A stretch of DNA of 64,000 bases from NCBI GenBank assembly GCA_900771195.1, contig CAAGMZ010000019.1, positions 186,001-250,000 on the forward strand. Direction: 5' to 3'. This DNA comes from Lachnospiraceae bacterium (lineage in GTDB: Bacteria > Bacillota > Clostridia > Lachnospirales > Lachnospiraceae). The notes under the pieces were generated by a model, which saw nothing but the letters and a program-made list of their open reading frames with translations, was not told the DNA's origin and ran no database searches. Shown one piece after another: positions 24,068 through 32,197 of the stretch (positions within the stretch are counted from its first letter, which is position 1; the number at the start of each line of letters is the position of its first letter). Both the position numbers and the translations under genes were made by a program.

Positions 24068-26676
24068 TAATTTTCGTTCTTCAGTGCTTCTACCGTATTT
24101 TCTTTTCTTATCTTGCTCATGGCATAAAGCATTGTTGCAAACACTACCAGAAATACAGTGCAGACTACTATCGCTATGCTCTTCCATGGAATAATCACAC
24201 CGGTGACAACACTGTAGTCCATGCCCCTGCTCATGAGAATATTTATTGCAATTGCAACCGGAAGACCGAATGCTATTCCCTTCAGACCATAGATAAGGCA
24301 TTCATAATTCATCATTCTGTTAAAACCGCCTTTAGTCATTCCGACTGAGCGAAGTGTTGCAAACTCCCTGCGTCTGAGCGCTATATTGGTTGAAATTGTG
24401 TTGAACACATTGGCAACCGATATAAGTGAGATAAGTCCCACAAATCCGTATGAGAATACTTTGATTATGGTAAGAAGCGCTCTGTTGGCAGAGATTATTT
24501 CATAAGTATTCTCAAGCCTGTCTGTACGAAATCCCATGGAGGCAAGCTTAGTGCTAAGCTCTGAATAACTCTTATTGGGATTGGATGATTTGAGATAATA
24601 TGCAGTTCTGCCGTTCTGTTCAACACCCAATAACGCCTTCATTGCACTGCGTGGATAAACCACCGTTATTCTTCCGCCATCATTGAATATGCCCATAGGT
24701 TCCTTATCAGCTACAGCTCCGAAGGGAAGCACCACATCCACCATCTCAGGCTTGTCATCCGGCTCTTCATCTTCCGTTCCGTCAATATCCATTCTGTATG
24801 CTCTCGCCGCAAGCTCTCCGCTTTCTGCCTTTAGCAGGTCGAGCTCAATGTATTTTGAATCCGTATAGATTACGCTCTTATCAAATGCAACTCCAAGCGG
24901 TTTGTCGGGATTCATGTATTCCGACCTTTCAAGGCCAAGAGAGTCGATATATTTCTCATAGCTCTCATCATCCATGAACAACGCTACTGCGTAGACATCA
25001 CCGGAATAACCGGAGCTTTCCTTCCTAATCAGGTCAATTATTTTTGTGTCTGTCGTTTCATCAGTCACCGTATATGAACATCCAAATTCATTGTAATATA
25101 TAACATCTGTAACCGAATCCGCCGCAAGAAGTGTCCTCTTGAATTCTTCCGTATCAGTCATTTCCTTATAATCTGACTGCAACAGATAGTAAGAAAGATC
25201 GTACTCATAGTATCCGCCTGCCACATCGAAGGCTCTCGTAAAATACCCGCAGAAGCCTGATGCCGACACAAAAAGAACAATGCTTATGAAAAGTGACATT
25301 ACTGTCGCGCGGTATTTTTTCTTATTGCGCTTAAAATTCTTGCTGGCAAGCATGCCCTCAAATTTGAAAAGCTTATAGGTAAGCTTTGAGGTCTTAACCT
25401 TCTTTCCATTTATGGCTATGTCATCGCTCTGGCGTATGGCATCTATTGCCGGTCGCTTAGCAACCCTTCTGGCAGGAATGCGCACTGACATAAGCACTGT
25501 CACAAAGCACACCACAGCCGCTATGATAAGTGCAGGCCACTTTACGCACAATGAAAGAACGACACCGCTGTCATTTGATGAAAGCAGATTCATCGAACCC
25601 CTGAGTGCACGGAACGTAATGCCCATTCCCAGTACTCCCGCCAGTATTCCAAGAGGTATACCTATGGCACTGAGCACGACTCCTTCGTACATCACGCTGT
25701 TTCTGAGCTGCTTTCTGGTAGCTCCTATTGACTTTAGTATGCCCATCTGCTTGGTTCTCTCGCTTACCGATATGGAAAAAGCATTGTATATAAGCGATAT
25801 AGAACCGGCGATGATAATCAGGAAAAGTATCCCTGCCATAAAATACAGCGTGCTGTTAAAGCCATCATTTAATGAATTTCCGGTATATTTCATATATTCA
25901 CTGTTGTATCGTGTATGCGCCTCGTCCGGATCATACCTGTGAACAGTTTCGTATATTGATTTTATCTTTTTGGTCTGAACAAACACTGTATAGGTTCCGT
26001 CAGCCTTTTCATCCGACACTGTAAGCGCAGTATAACCGGGTGCGCTGTAATTCTCGAATCCGGGCCGTCTATATATGCCCACAACCTTATAGGTTCGTTC
26101 CTTCTTATCAACAAGCTCCTCATATATTTCTCCGTCCTCTCCCGGATTTCTGAACGAATTATTCTGATAAAGCACTTCATTATCGGTAGTTCCCATTCTC
26201 GTTCCCACCAGAACTGTCATCGTGCTTCCCACATTATAATCCTTAACCATGCCGTTGTTGTAAAGATGCGCCGGCAGGATTATTTCACCATCGTTCTCAG
26301 GCATCCTTCCCTCTAAAAGATGCACTGATACGATATCGGTAAATCCTTCGCCCATACCTGCAATATACAGGTACGGCTTATCCTCATTTATGCTGTTTAC
26401 CTCTGCATAACCCACTGTTTCACAGGTTTTGACAGTCTTAATGTCATCATCCGCCCTCATCTGATTCAGCTTATCCACGCTTACTCCCTGAAGCTGTGCA
26501 TAATACGAACCGTCATCATCAGTGATGGTATCAAGCAAATATTTCTGCATGCTTGTCACGCATGTAATGACACCTGTGAACATTGCCGCCGACAAAATGA
26601 TACCGATAATCGTAACAAGGGTTCTCATTTTGTTTTTGGCAAGTGCTTTCCTTGTGACCTTGTTGAGTATGTTCAT
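24064..26676 (-). CDS. FtsX-family ABC permease with two FtsX units
   Basis: This 870-residue membrane protein has the pattern one helix, large outside domain, three helices, repeated twice. Hydrophobic segments lie around residues 17-40, 280-400, 465-490 and 740-860, with outside domains of about 240 and 250 residues between them. It resembles MacB-like permeases fused in tandem, larger than BceB (about 650). Together with the ATPase it probably uses ATP to drive mechanical work on, or export of, a peptide or lipid across the envelope. Its start overlaps the ATPase stop by 4 bp. A histidine kinase and response regulator lie directly upstream in the same orientation. Confidence 0.88.
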   Translation of the reverse strand: MNILNKVTRKALAKNKMRTLVTIIGIILSAAMFTGVITCVTSMQKYLLDTITDDDGSYYAQLQGVSVDKLNQMRADDDIKTVKTCETVGYAEVNSINEDKPYLYIAGMGEGFTDIVSVHLLEGRMPENDGEIILPAHLYNNGMVKDYNVGSTMTVLVGTRMGTTDNEVLYQNNSFRNPGEDGEIYEELVDKKERTYKVVGIYRRPGFENYSAPGYTALTVSDEKADGTYTVFVQTKKIKSIYETVHRYDPDEAHTRYNSEYMKYTGNSLNDGFNSTLYFMAGILFLIIIAGSISLIYNAFSISVSERTKQMGILKSIGATRKQLRNSVMYEGVVLSAIGIPLGILAGVLGMGITFRALRGSMNLLSSNDSGVVLSLCVKWPALIIAAVVCFVTVLMSVRIPARRVAKRPAIDAIRQSDDIAINGKKVKTSKLTYKLFKFEGMLASKNFKRNKKKYRATVMSLFISIVLFVSASGFCGYFTRAFDVAGGYYEYDLSYYLLQSDYKEMTDTEEFKRTLLAADSVTDVIYYNEFGCSYTVTDETTDTKIIDLIRKESSGYSGDVYAVALFMDDESYEKYIDSLGLERSEYMNPDKPLGVAFDKSVIYTDSKYIELDLLKAESGELAARAYRMDIDGTEDEEPDDKPEMVDVVLPFGAVADKEPMGIFNDGGRITVVYPRSAMKALLGVEQNGRTAYYLKSSNPNKSYSELSTKLASMGFRTDRLENTYEIISANRALLTIIKVFSYGFVGLISLISVANVFNTISTNIALRRREFATLRSVGMTKGGFNRMMNYECLIYGLKGIAFGLPVAIAINILMSRGMDYSVVTGVIIPWKSIAIVVCTVFLVVFATMLYAMSKIRKENTVEALKNENY

Positions 26677-27356
26677 CTGGCAAGCACCTCATCTCTTGTG
26701 ATTTTCCCGTCTTCAATGGACATTACCCTGTCAGCCTGAAGAGCAATATTCTCATCATGGGTAATCACGATAAGTGTCTGGTTGTACTTCCTGTTAGACA
26801 TCTTAAGAAGCTCAACGATTTCCTGGGTATTTTGGGAATCAAGATTTCCGGTTGGCTCATCGGCCAGAACTACAGCAGGTGCATTCATAAGTGCACGTCC
26901 TATTGAAACTCTCTGCTGCTGTCCGCCCGAAAGCTGGTTGGGAAGGTGTTTTTCCCTGCCGGAAAGCCCAAGTGTGCCAATCAGTTCATCCAGCCTTTCC
27001 TGATTAACCTTTCTTCCGTCCAGAAGAACCGGAAGCGTGATGTTCTCGGTTACATTGAGAACAGGTATCAGATTATAGAACTGATAAATAAGTCCTACCT
27101 GACGGCGTCTGAAGATTGCAAGCTTATCCTCGCTCTGCGCATACACGTCCTGCCCGTCCATGTAAACCTTTCCGCTTGTCGGCACATCAACTCCGCCAAG
27201 GATGTGAAGAAGGGTTGACTTACCGGAACCTGACGGTCCGATAATTGCCATGAATTCCCCCTTCTCCACGCTGAAGGACACATTGTCAAGAGCCTTTACC
27301 ATGTTGTCGCCCTTGCCGTAAACCTTCGTCAAATTTTCGACTCTGAGTATTTCCAT
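26673..27356 (-). CDS. MacB/LolD-type ABC ATPase
   Basis: This is a 227-residue ABC ATPase. Walker A is GPSGSGKSTLLH (around residues 40-51), the Q-loop lies in GLIYQFYNLIPVLNV, the signature is NQLSGGQQQRVSIGRALM, and Walker B is VVLADEPTGNLDS with a switch His in VITHDE. The QFYNL and LADEPTGNLD forms are typical of ATPases that pair with FtsX-type permeases. The start at 27356 is set by AGAGGAGATAG just upstream; an ATG at 27434 would add a Trp/Tyr-rich leader without a ribosome site. It forms an operon with the 870-residue permease. Confidence 0.95.
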   Translation of the reverse strand: MEILRVENLTKVYGKGDNMVKALDNVSFSVEKGEFMAIIGPSGSGKSTLLHILGGVDVPTSGKVYMDGQDVYAQSEDKLAIFRRRQVGLIYQFYNLIPVLNVTENITLPVLLDGRKVNQERLDELIGTLGLSGREKHLPNQLSGGQQQRVSIGRALMNAPAVVLADEPTGNLDSQNTQEIVELLKMSNRKYNQTLIVITHDENIALQADRVMSIEDGKITRDEVLAR

Positions 27357-27435
27357 AAAACTATCTCCTCTATCCCACATATTTAAAAGGTACAGCTCTT
27401 TCTGCCCTTCACAATATATACCATACCAGAACAAA

Positions 27436-27484
27436 ATGACTGCAGGGTGACTTAATTATTACAAAAATGTCACTTTGCAGTCAT
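27436..27484 (-). terminator. Long inverted repeat between the histidine kinase and ABC genes
   Basis: ATGACTGCAGGGTGAC (27436-27451) and GTCACTTTGCAGTCAT (27469-27484) pair at 14 of 16 positions around a 17-nt loop. It lies directly after the kinase stop, and on the minus strand TTTTG follows. It could be a terminator or a dyad operator for the response regulator upstream of the ABC genes. Confidence 0.5.
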
Positions 27485-27486
27485 CA

Positions 27487-28494
27487 TCATACAACCGATT
27501 CATAAAACCTTATAACAAATCTGGCGCCGCCTTCTTTTCTGTTCTCGGCCTTTATGGTACCGTTATGCTTCGTTATTATCATTCTTGCAAGGGCAAGTCC
27601 TATGCCGACACTGCTGTCAGATGAGTCATGTCCTTTGTAAAATCTTTTGAATATATTGGGCAGGTCCTCTTTCGATATACCATTTCCTGTGTCGCTTATG
27701 ACGATTTCCGAAAACAGCCGGTTCCTGCTGCAGACCACAGTAAGCGTTCCGCCATCCGGTGTATGTTCCATACAGTTCTTGAGAATATTGCAGACAGCCT
27801 CACAAAGCCATGACTCATCGCAGCAGAGCGTGTCCGTATCACTCACGCTTACTGTAAAATTCTGCTGCCTGATGTCCATAGGAATTGATATCGGCTCGTA
27901 GGCCCGTTTTATCACATCAGAAAGCTTTACTTCTTTAAGTTCGAAATTAACCGTTCCCGCATCAAACTTTGAAATCTTTAACAGTGTGTTTATGAGCCAG
28001 TCCATGCGGTCAAGAAGCTCTCGAAGTTCTCTGACATACTTTGCCCGCTGTTCATATGTAAGCTCGGAATCAGCAAGAAATTCGGTAATCAGACTTATGG
28101 AAGTAAGCGGTGTCCTTATCTGATGTGATATATCAGCCAGCGAATCCGCAAGATACCTTTTATCCTTGGAAAGTGCATCTGCCTGTTCCCTGAGACGTAC
28201 CGTCATTTTCTGTATTTCACTGCTTAAGATTTCAAGCTCGCCTTCTTTAAATCTTGACAAATCAAACCGGCTGCTGTCATAAAGAATTTTATCTATCTCA
28301 AGACTCAGGTCCGCAATTCTTTTATACCGCTTGTATGTGGATGCATAATGGATAACAGTAAGAACGGCAAAAAGAGCCGCATCCGTGACGCCGCACTTAA
28401 TATCAACGATGAATGCGGCAGTCACAGCTGCCGCACCAACTATAAGCCACAATATGAAATTCCGCTTTATTTCAGGATTTTTCAATAATTTCAT
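27487..28494 (-). CDS. Sensor histidine kinase, intramembrane-sensing type
   Basis: This is a 335-residue kinase. Two closely spaced membrane helices (about residues 12-31 and 36-52) have almost no outside loop, so it has no extracellular sensor domain. The phosphorylated His is in DISHQIRTPLTSISL (about residue 122). The N box is CNILKNCMEHTP, and the G boxes are ISDTGNGISKEDLPNIFKRF and VGIGLALAR. This short-loop layout is that of BceS/LiaS-like kinases, which usually sense through a partner ABC transporter. The FtsX-type ABC genes follow immediately. It is encoded 3 bp after the response regulator gene, so the pair is co-transcribed and partner assignment is safe. Confidence 0.92.
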   Translation of the reverse strand: MKLLKNPEIKRNFILWLIVGAAAVTAAFIVDIKCGVTDAALFAVLTVIHYASTYKRYKRIADLSLEIDKILYDSSRFDLSRFKEGELEILSSEIQKMTVRLREQADALSKDKRYLADSLADISHQIRTPLTSISLITEFLADSELTYEQRAKYVRELRELLDRMDWLINTLLKISKFDAGTVNFELKEVKLSDVIKRAYEPISIPMDIRQQNFTVSVSDTDTLCCDESWLCEAVCNILKNCMEHTPDGGTLTVVCSRNRLFSEIVISDTGNGISKEDLPNIFKRFYKGHDSSDSSVGIGLALARMIITKHNGTIKAENRKEGGARFVIRFYESVV

Positions 28495-28497
28495 AAT

Positions 28498-29166
28498 TTA
28501 TTCTCCGGCTTTGTAGCCCATTCCTCGCACGGTCTTGATTATCTGTGGGTTCTGCGGATCATCCTCAACCTTGTCGCGAAGCCTTTTTATGTACACAGTC
28601 AGAGTATTGTCATTGACAAATTCTCCGGATGCATCCCATATTTCCTCAAGAAGCTTCATCCTTGTGAGCACCGCCCCCATGTTGTTAAAAAATATCAGGA
28701 GAAGCTTGTATTCAAGCGCTGACAAAAACAAATCTTTGCCGTTCTTTGAAGCTGTTCCCTTGTCTGTATCAACTACAATTCCTTTATATTCCATCTGCTG
28801 CGAACGGTTTCTTCTGCGAAGAACATTTTTTATCCTTGAAAGAAGCTCCCTTGGTCTGAATGGCTTAGGCACATAATCATCCGCTCCCGCATCAAAACCT
28901 GCGACAACGCTGAATTCATCGCCGGATGCAGTAAGGAATATAACAGGAACATCGCTTTCGTCCTTTATCCTGTGACAAACCGAAAAACCATTGCCGTCCT
29001 TAAGCGACACATCAAGAAGAACAAGGTCATACAAATTCTCATCAAGCCTCCGAAAAGCCTCAGTCTGACCGTCGGCACAGTCCACATCATAACCCTCGCG
29101 GTACAGAAATGCAGAAAGATTATCTGTAATGCTTATATCATCTTCAACAAGAAGTATTTTCGGCAT
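28498..29166 (-). CDS. OmpR-family response regulator
   Basis: This 222-residue two-domain regulator has a receiver with acidic residues in LLVEDDISIT, the phosphorylated Asp in YDLVLLDVSLKDGNG (about residue 51), the Thr in VIFLTAS and the Lys in YVPKPF. The C-terminal winged helix has TLTVYIKRLRDKVEDDPQNP and ends IIKTVRGMGYKAGE, as in the OmpR/PhoB class. It precedes the histidine kinase gene by 3 bp and follows the second amidase gene by 14 bp. It may therefore share a transcript with the envelope genes as well as control the downstream ABC genes. Confidence 0.94.
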   Translation of the reverse strand: MPKILLVEDDISITDNLSAFLYREGYDVDCADGQTEAFRRLDENLYDLVLLDVSLKDGNGFSVCHRIKDESDVPVIFLTASGDEFSVVAGFDAGADDYVPKPFRPRELLSRIKNVLRRRNRSQQMEYKGIVVDTDKGTASKNGKDLFLSALEYKLLLIFFNNMGAVLTRMKLLEEIWDASGEFVNDNTLTVYIKRLRDKVEDDPQNPQIIKTVRGMGYKAGE

Positions 29167-29180
29167 ATCATTCCTCCGTT

Positions 29181-30773
29181 TTATAACCTGTTCTGTTTTT
29201 TCCTGACTATCACAAGTATTATGGCAACGATTACTCCTACTCCCAGTATTCCGCCGACAATCGCATACGCCATCATCCGGTTCTTATTGTTTTTATCTTT
29301 TACGGATGCTTCTGTCTCAGACGGTTGCTCTGCAGCATCAGTTTTACTTTCAGCGGAAATGGTTTGGGTTTCTTTTTCTGTTTCATTTATTGTCTCACTT
29401 ACCGTCTCTTCGGCAATCGTTTCCGCTTCAGTATACGAAGCGGTTGTCTCTGACGGTTCTGCCACAACAGGTGCAGCCGTAGGCTCCGGCGCAGCCGTTG
29501 TCTCCTCGGTTGCAGTTGTCTGTCCGTGTGTGTTTCCTGCCACAATATTGATTCCGGTATTGATTCCGTTATAAACAACCGGATATCTGAGTATATCTGA
29601 GTTAGTTCCGGTAACCTTATAGTTCTCAGAATCATAACTTCCTGCTGCACCTGTCCCATACATTCTGAGGTTGCAGGTGAGTCCGTTGTATGAAACCGGA
29701 GTATCATAGGAGCCATCACCGTTATCCACAGGATTTCCAAAAGTACAGCCGCTTGTGACCTGAGTCACGCTTCCGTCGCTGTATATAGACTTGACCATAA
29801 CTGTATCTCTGTTATATGAGAGCACATTGGCCGCATCAGTAAATGTAGGGTTAATCCCGGCAGCCAACGCAATATTCCTTACCTCCGGAACATTCACCGT
29901 TACACTTTCGCTGCTGCCGTCTGCTCCTTTACACGTAATCACGGCGGTCCCTTTTCCGACAGCCGTAATTATTCCGGCATCATTCACATAAGCCACACTG
30001 CTGTCAGAGGATGTATATGTTCCCTTTACATTGCCAAGCATGTGGGCGCTATAAGTCCTTTCAAGAGTAACAGTGTCACCTGCCGTAATGCCTCTCTTAC
30101 TGAGTCCAAAATACTCTGCTATCGCCGTAGCATCGGCAATTCCGCACTTTACACGGTTTTCTGCATTATGAATAAATTCTGCATCATGGGAATTGCCAAG
30201 ATAGCAGTGCTCTATAATAATTCCGGGAATGCCGCATTTTACAGCCTCGTCAAGCATTGTGTAATAATCCCGGCCTGAATCGTATGAAGACGTTCTTGTC
30301 CTGTATCCTCTGTTAGTAAGTCCAAGTGCTGATACATGGGCAAGTACTTTTTCACTGAGTGTCTGCATCTGAGCCTTATACACTGCGTTTACCGTACCAT
30401 ATACCTCAACCCCGTTGGCCTCTGTTGTCTGCCCGCTATTGTTGTGTATTGACACAAAAAGATCTGCTCCGAGCTGAGCTCCTAATCTTCCGCGCCCTGT
30501 ATTGGAAAACCATTCCGCCGAACCCTTGGTGAGATATACCCTGACTCCGTTATATGTCTCAAGCTCTGCCTTCAGGGCAACGGCAATATCCCAGTTGAGG
30601 TCGGATTCTTTATCGTAAGCAGAAACCGCTCCGCCATCCCTGCCGCCGTGTCCCGGGTCTATTATGACGACAATGTCACCGTTCGAATCTTTCGCATTCA
30701 CAGTTTGGGCTGCACCTGACACCAGCATTGCGGTAACAACCAGGCAGCAAAAATATATAAGAAGCTTTCTCAT
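29181..30773 (-). CDS. Membrane-anchored N-acetylmuramoyl-L-alanine amidase with Big_2 domain (paralogue 2)
   Basis: This 530-residue secreted, membrane-tethered wall hydrolase starts with a signal peptide (MRKLLIYFCCLVVTAML, Ala-rich cut site). An Amidase_3 domain (about 30-230) follows, with zinc and catalytic residues in IDPGHGGRDGG, a Glu in DKESDLNWDIA, SIHNNSG and IIIEHCYLGN. A Big_2 Ig-like domain comes next (SSDSSVAYVNDAGIITAVGK). After a Thr/Glu-rich linker, the C-terminus has one membrane helix and a short basic tail (RKKQNRL). It cuts the bond between MurNAc and the stem peptide. ATG 30773 lies 1 bp after the stop of the paralogous upstream gene, whose end contains the ribosome site AAAGGAGA. 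The two genes are clearly a tandem duplication. Confidence 0.92.
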   Translation of the reverse strand: MRKLLIYFCCLVVTAMLVSGAAQTVNAKDSNGDIVVIIDPGHGGRDGGAVSAYDKESDLNWDIAVALKAELETYNGVRVYLTKGSAEWFSNTGRGRLGAQLGADLFVSIHNNSGQTTEANGVEVYGTVNAVYKAQMQTLSEKVLAHVSALGLTNRGYRTRTSSYDSGRDYYTMLDEAVKCGIPGIIIEHCYLGNSHDAEFIHNAENRVKCGIADATAIAEYFGLSKRGITAGDTVTLERTYSAHMLGNVKGTYTSSDSSVAYVNDAGIITAVGKGTAVITCKGADGSSESVTVNVPEVRNIALAAGINPTFTDAANVLSYNRDTVMVKSIYSDGSVTQVTSGCTFGNPVDNGDGSYDTPVSYNGLTCNLRMYGTGAAGSYDSENYKVTGTNSDILRYPVVYNGINTGINIVAGNTHGQTTATEETTAAPEPTAAPVVAEPSETTASYTEAETIAEETVSETINETEKETQTISAESKTDAAEQPSETEASVKDKNNKNRMMAYAIVGGILGVGVIVAIILVIVRKKQNRL

Positions 30774-30774
30774 C

Positions 30775-32175
30775 CTATCTCCTTTTCCATCTTCTGCTCT
30801 TTCTGTTTCTCTCAACTATTACAAGAATAATTGCTATAATCACAAGAACAAGAAGAATTGCTATGAACTTTATTAATCCCTTGGTTGTACCATCCTTATC
30901 ATCTTCGGATGTCTTTGTTTCCGGCTCTTTTGTCGCCTGTTCTGTTGATTCCGGCTCTGTGTAAGCCTCTGTGGGAGCCGGTTCGGTAACTTCAGGTACA
31001 TACTCTGCATTGTTATGGCACACCATAAGCCTGCCCTTAAGATTACCGTAGGCGATATCCACATACTGAGTGCCGACTTTGGTTGTATCAGCATTACCTA
31101 CCGAATCAAGGCGTACGTTTTCTGCCGTTCCGTCGCTATATGTCACAATTCCGAAAGCCTTACTCAAATCAATATCACTGAATATATCCTCTGCATCATC
31201 ATAGAATGTAGGGTTGATGGCACCCGTAAGAGTAACTGCCTTTATCTCCGGAACAGTGATAACCGCATACCCTGTAGTCCCGTCAGAAAGAGAATACGTC
31301 ACATTGGCCGTTCCTGTTCCCACTGCCTTTGCATTTCCGGCATCATCAACACTTACTACGGAAGAATCCGATGTTTTCCATACTGCAACGTCCCCGGTCG
31401 AATTGGGAATCTGTATCCTGACGCTGTTCCCGCTTGTGAGAAAAAGCTCGGTTGTGTTGTCTGCCGGCGTGGTTCTCTCGCTCAGGCCAAAATACTGCAC
31501 TACTGCAGCAGCATCAGCCTTGCCCATTTTGGAAGCCATCTCCTGATTAACACTGCCATCGGAATTTGTGAGTCTGGCTTCATCCTCGGCGTTACTGAGA
31601 AAGCAGTGTTCTATTATAACAGACGGAACGCCTGCCCTTACACCCTCTGCAATAAGAGTGTAATAATCTTCGTAATCAAACTGTGTTGATACCCTTGTCT
31701 GTACGCCACCGTTGGCAAAACCGAGGGCAGCAAGATTATCCGTGATAAGTGTACACATATTTGTCGTGGCTGCCTCATAAAGCTTATTAAGCGAACGATA
31801 ACCTATACAGCCTGAATTTGTTTCTGAACCGCTGTTATTGTGAATGCTTATGAGGAAATCAGCGTTGAGAGACGCCGCTATCATGGCGCGTCCCGAATTG
31901 GTAATCCACTCATCTCCCGTACGCGTCATATACACCTTGACACCATCGTATTTTCCGAGTTCTTCCTTCATAGCCATGGCAATGGCAAGATTGCAGTCTT
32001 TTTCCCTGGCATTGTTATTAGCCGATATAGAACCCGGGTCATCACCGCCGTGTCCTGCGTCAATTACTATAACCACATCGCCGTCCGAATCCTTCGCAGA
32101 GACACCGGAAACCGACATAACTCCCACAGCCGCAAAAATCAATGCAAATATAAAAACTTTCGTAATTTTCTTCAT
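30775..32175 (-). CDS. Membrane-anchored N-acetylmuramoyl-L-alanine amidase with Big_2 domain (paralogue 1)
   Basis: This 466-residue protein has the same plan as its downstream neighbour. It has a signal peptide (FALIFAAVGVMSVSGVSAK) and an Amidase_3 domain with IDAGHGGDDPGS, a Glu in NNAREKDCNLAIA, SIHNNSG and VIIEHCFLSN. A Big_2-type domain follows (SSVVSVDDAGNAKAVGTG), then an acidic Thr/Glu linker, a membrane helix and a basic RKSRRWKRR tail. All expected catalytic residues are present. It should hydrolyse peptidoglycan on the outer face of the membrane. It follows the transglutaminase gene by 22 bp in a long minus-strand operon. The distance of the two copies in sequence suggests they have divided functions. 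Confidence 0.92.
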   Translation of the reverse strand: MKKITKVFIFALIFAAVGVMSVSGVSAKDSDGDVVIVIDAGHGGDDPGSISANNNAREKDCNLAIAMAMKEELGKYDGVKVYMTRTGDEWITNSGRAMIAASLNADFLISIHNNSGSETNSGCIGYRSLNKLYEAATTNMCTLITDNLAALGFANGGVQTRVSTQFDYEDYYTLIAEGVRAGVPSVIIEHCFLSNAEDEARLTNSDGSVNQEMASKMGKADAAAVVQYFGLSERTTPADNTTELFLTSGNSVRIQIPNSTGDVAVWKTSDSSVVSVDDAGNAKAVGTGTANVTYSLSDGTTGYAVITVPEIKAVTLTGAINPTFYDDAEDIFSDIDLSKAFGIVTYSDGTAENVRLDSVGNADTTKVGTQYVDIAYGNLKGRLMVCHNNAEYVPEVTEPAPTEAYTEPESTEQATKEPETKTSEDDKDGTTKGLIKFIAILLVLVIIAIILVIVERNRKSRRWKRR

Positions 32176-32197
32176 TTTTCCCTCCCATGGTAAAAAG

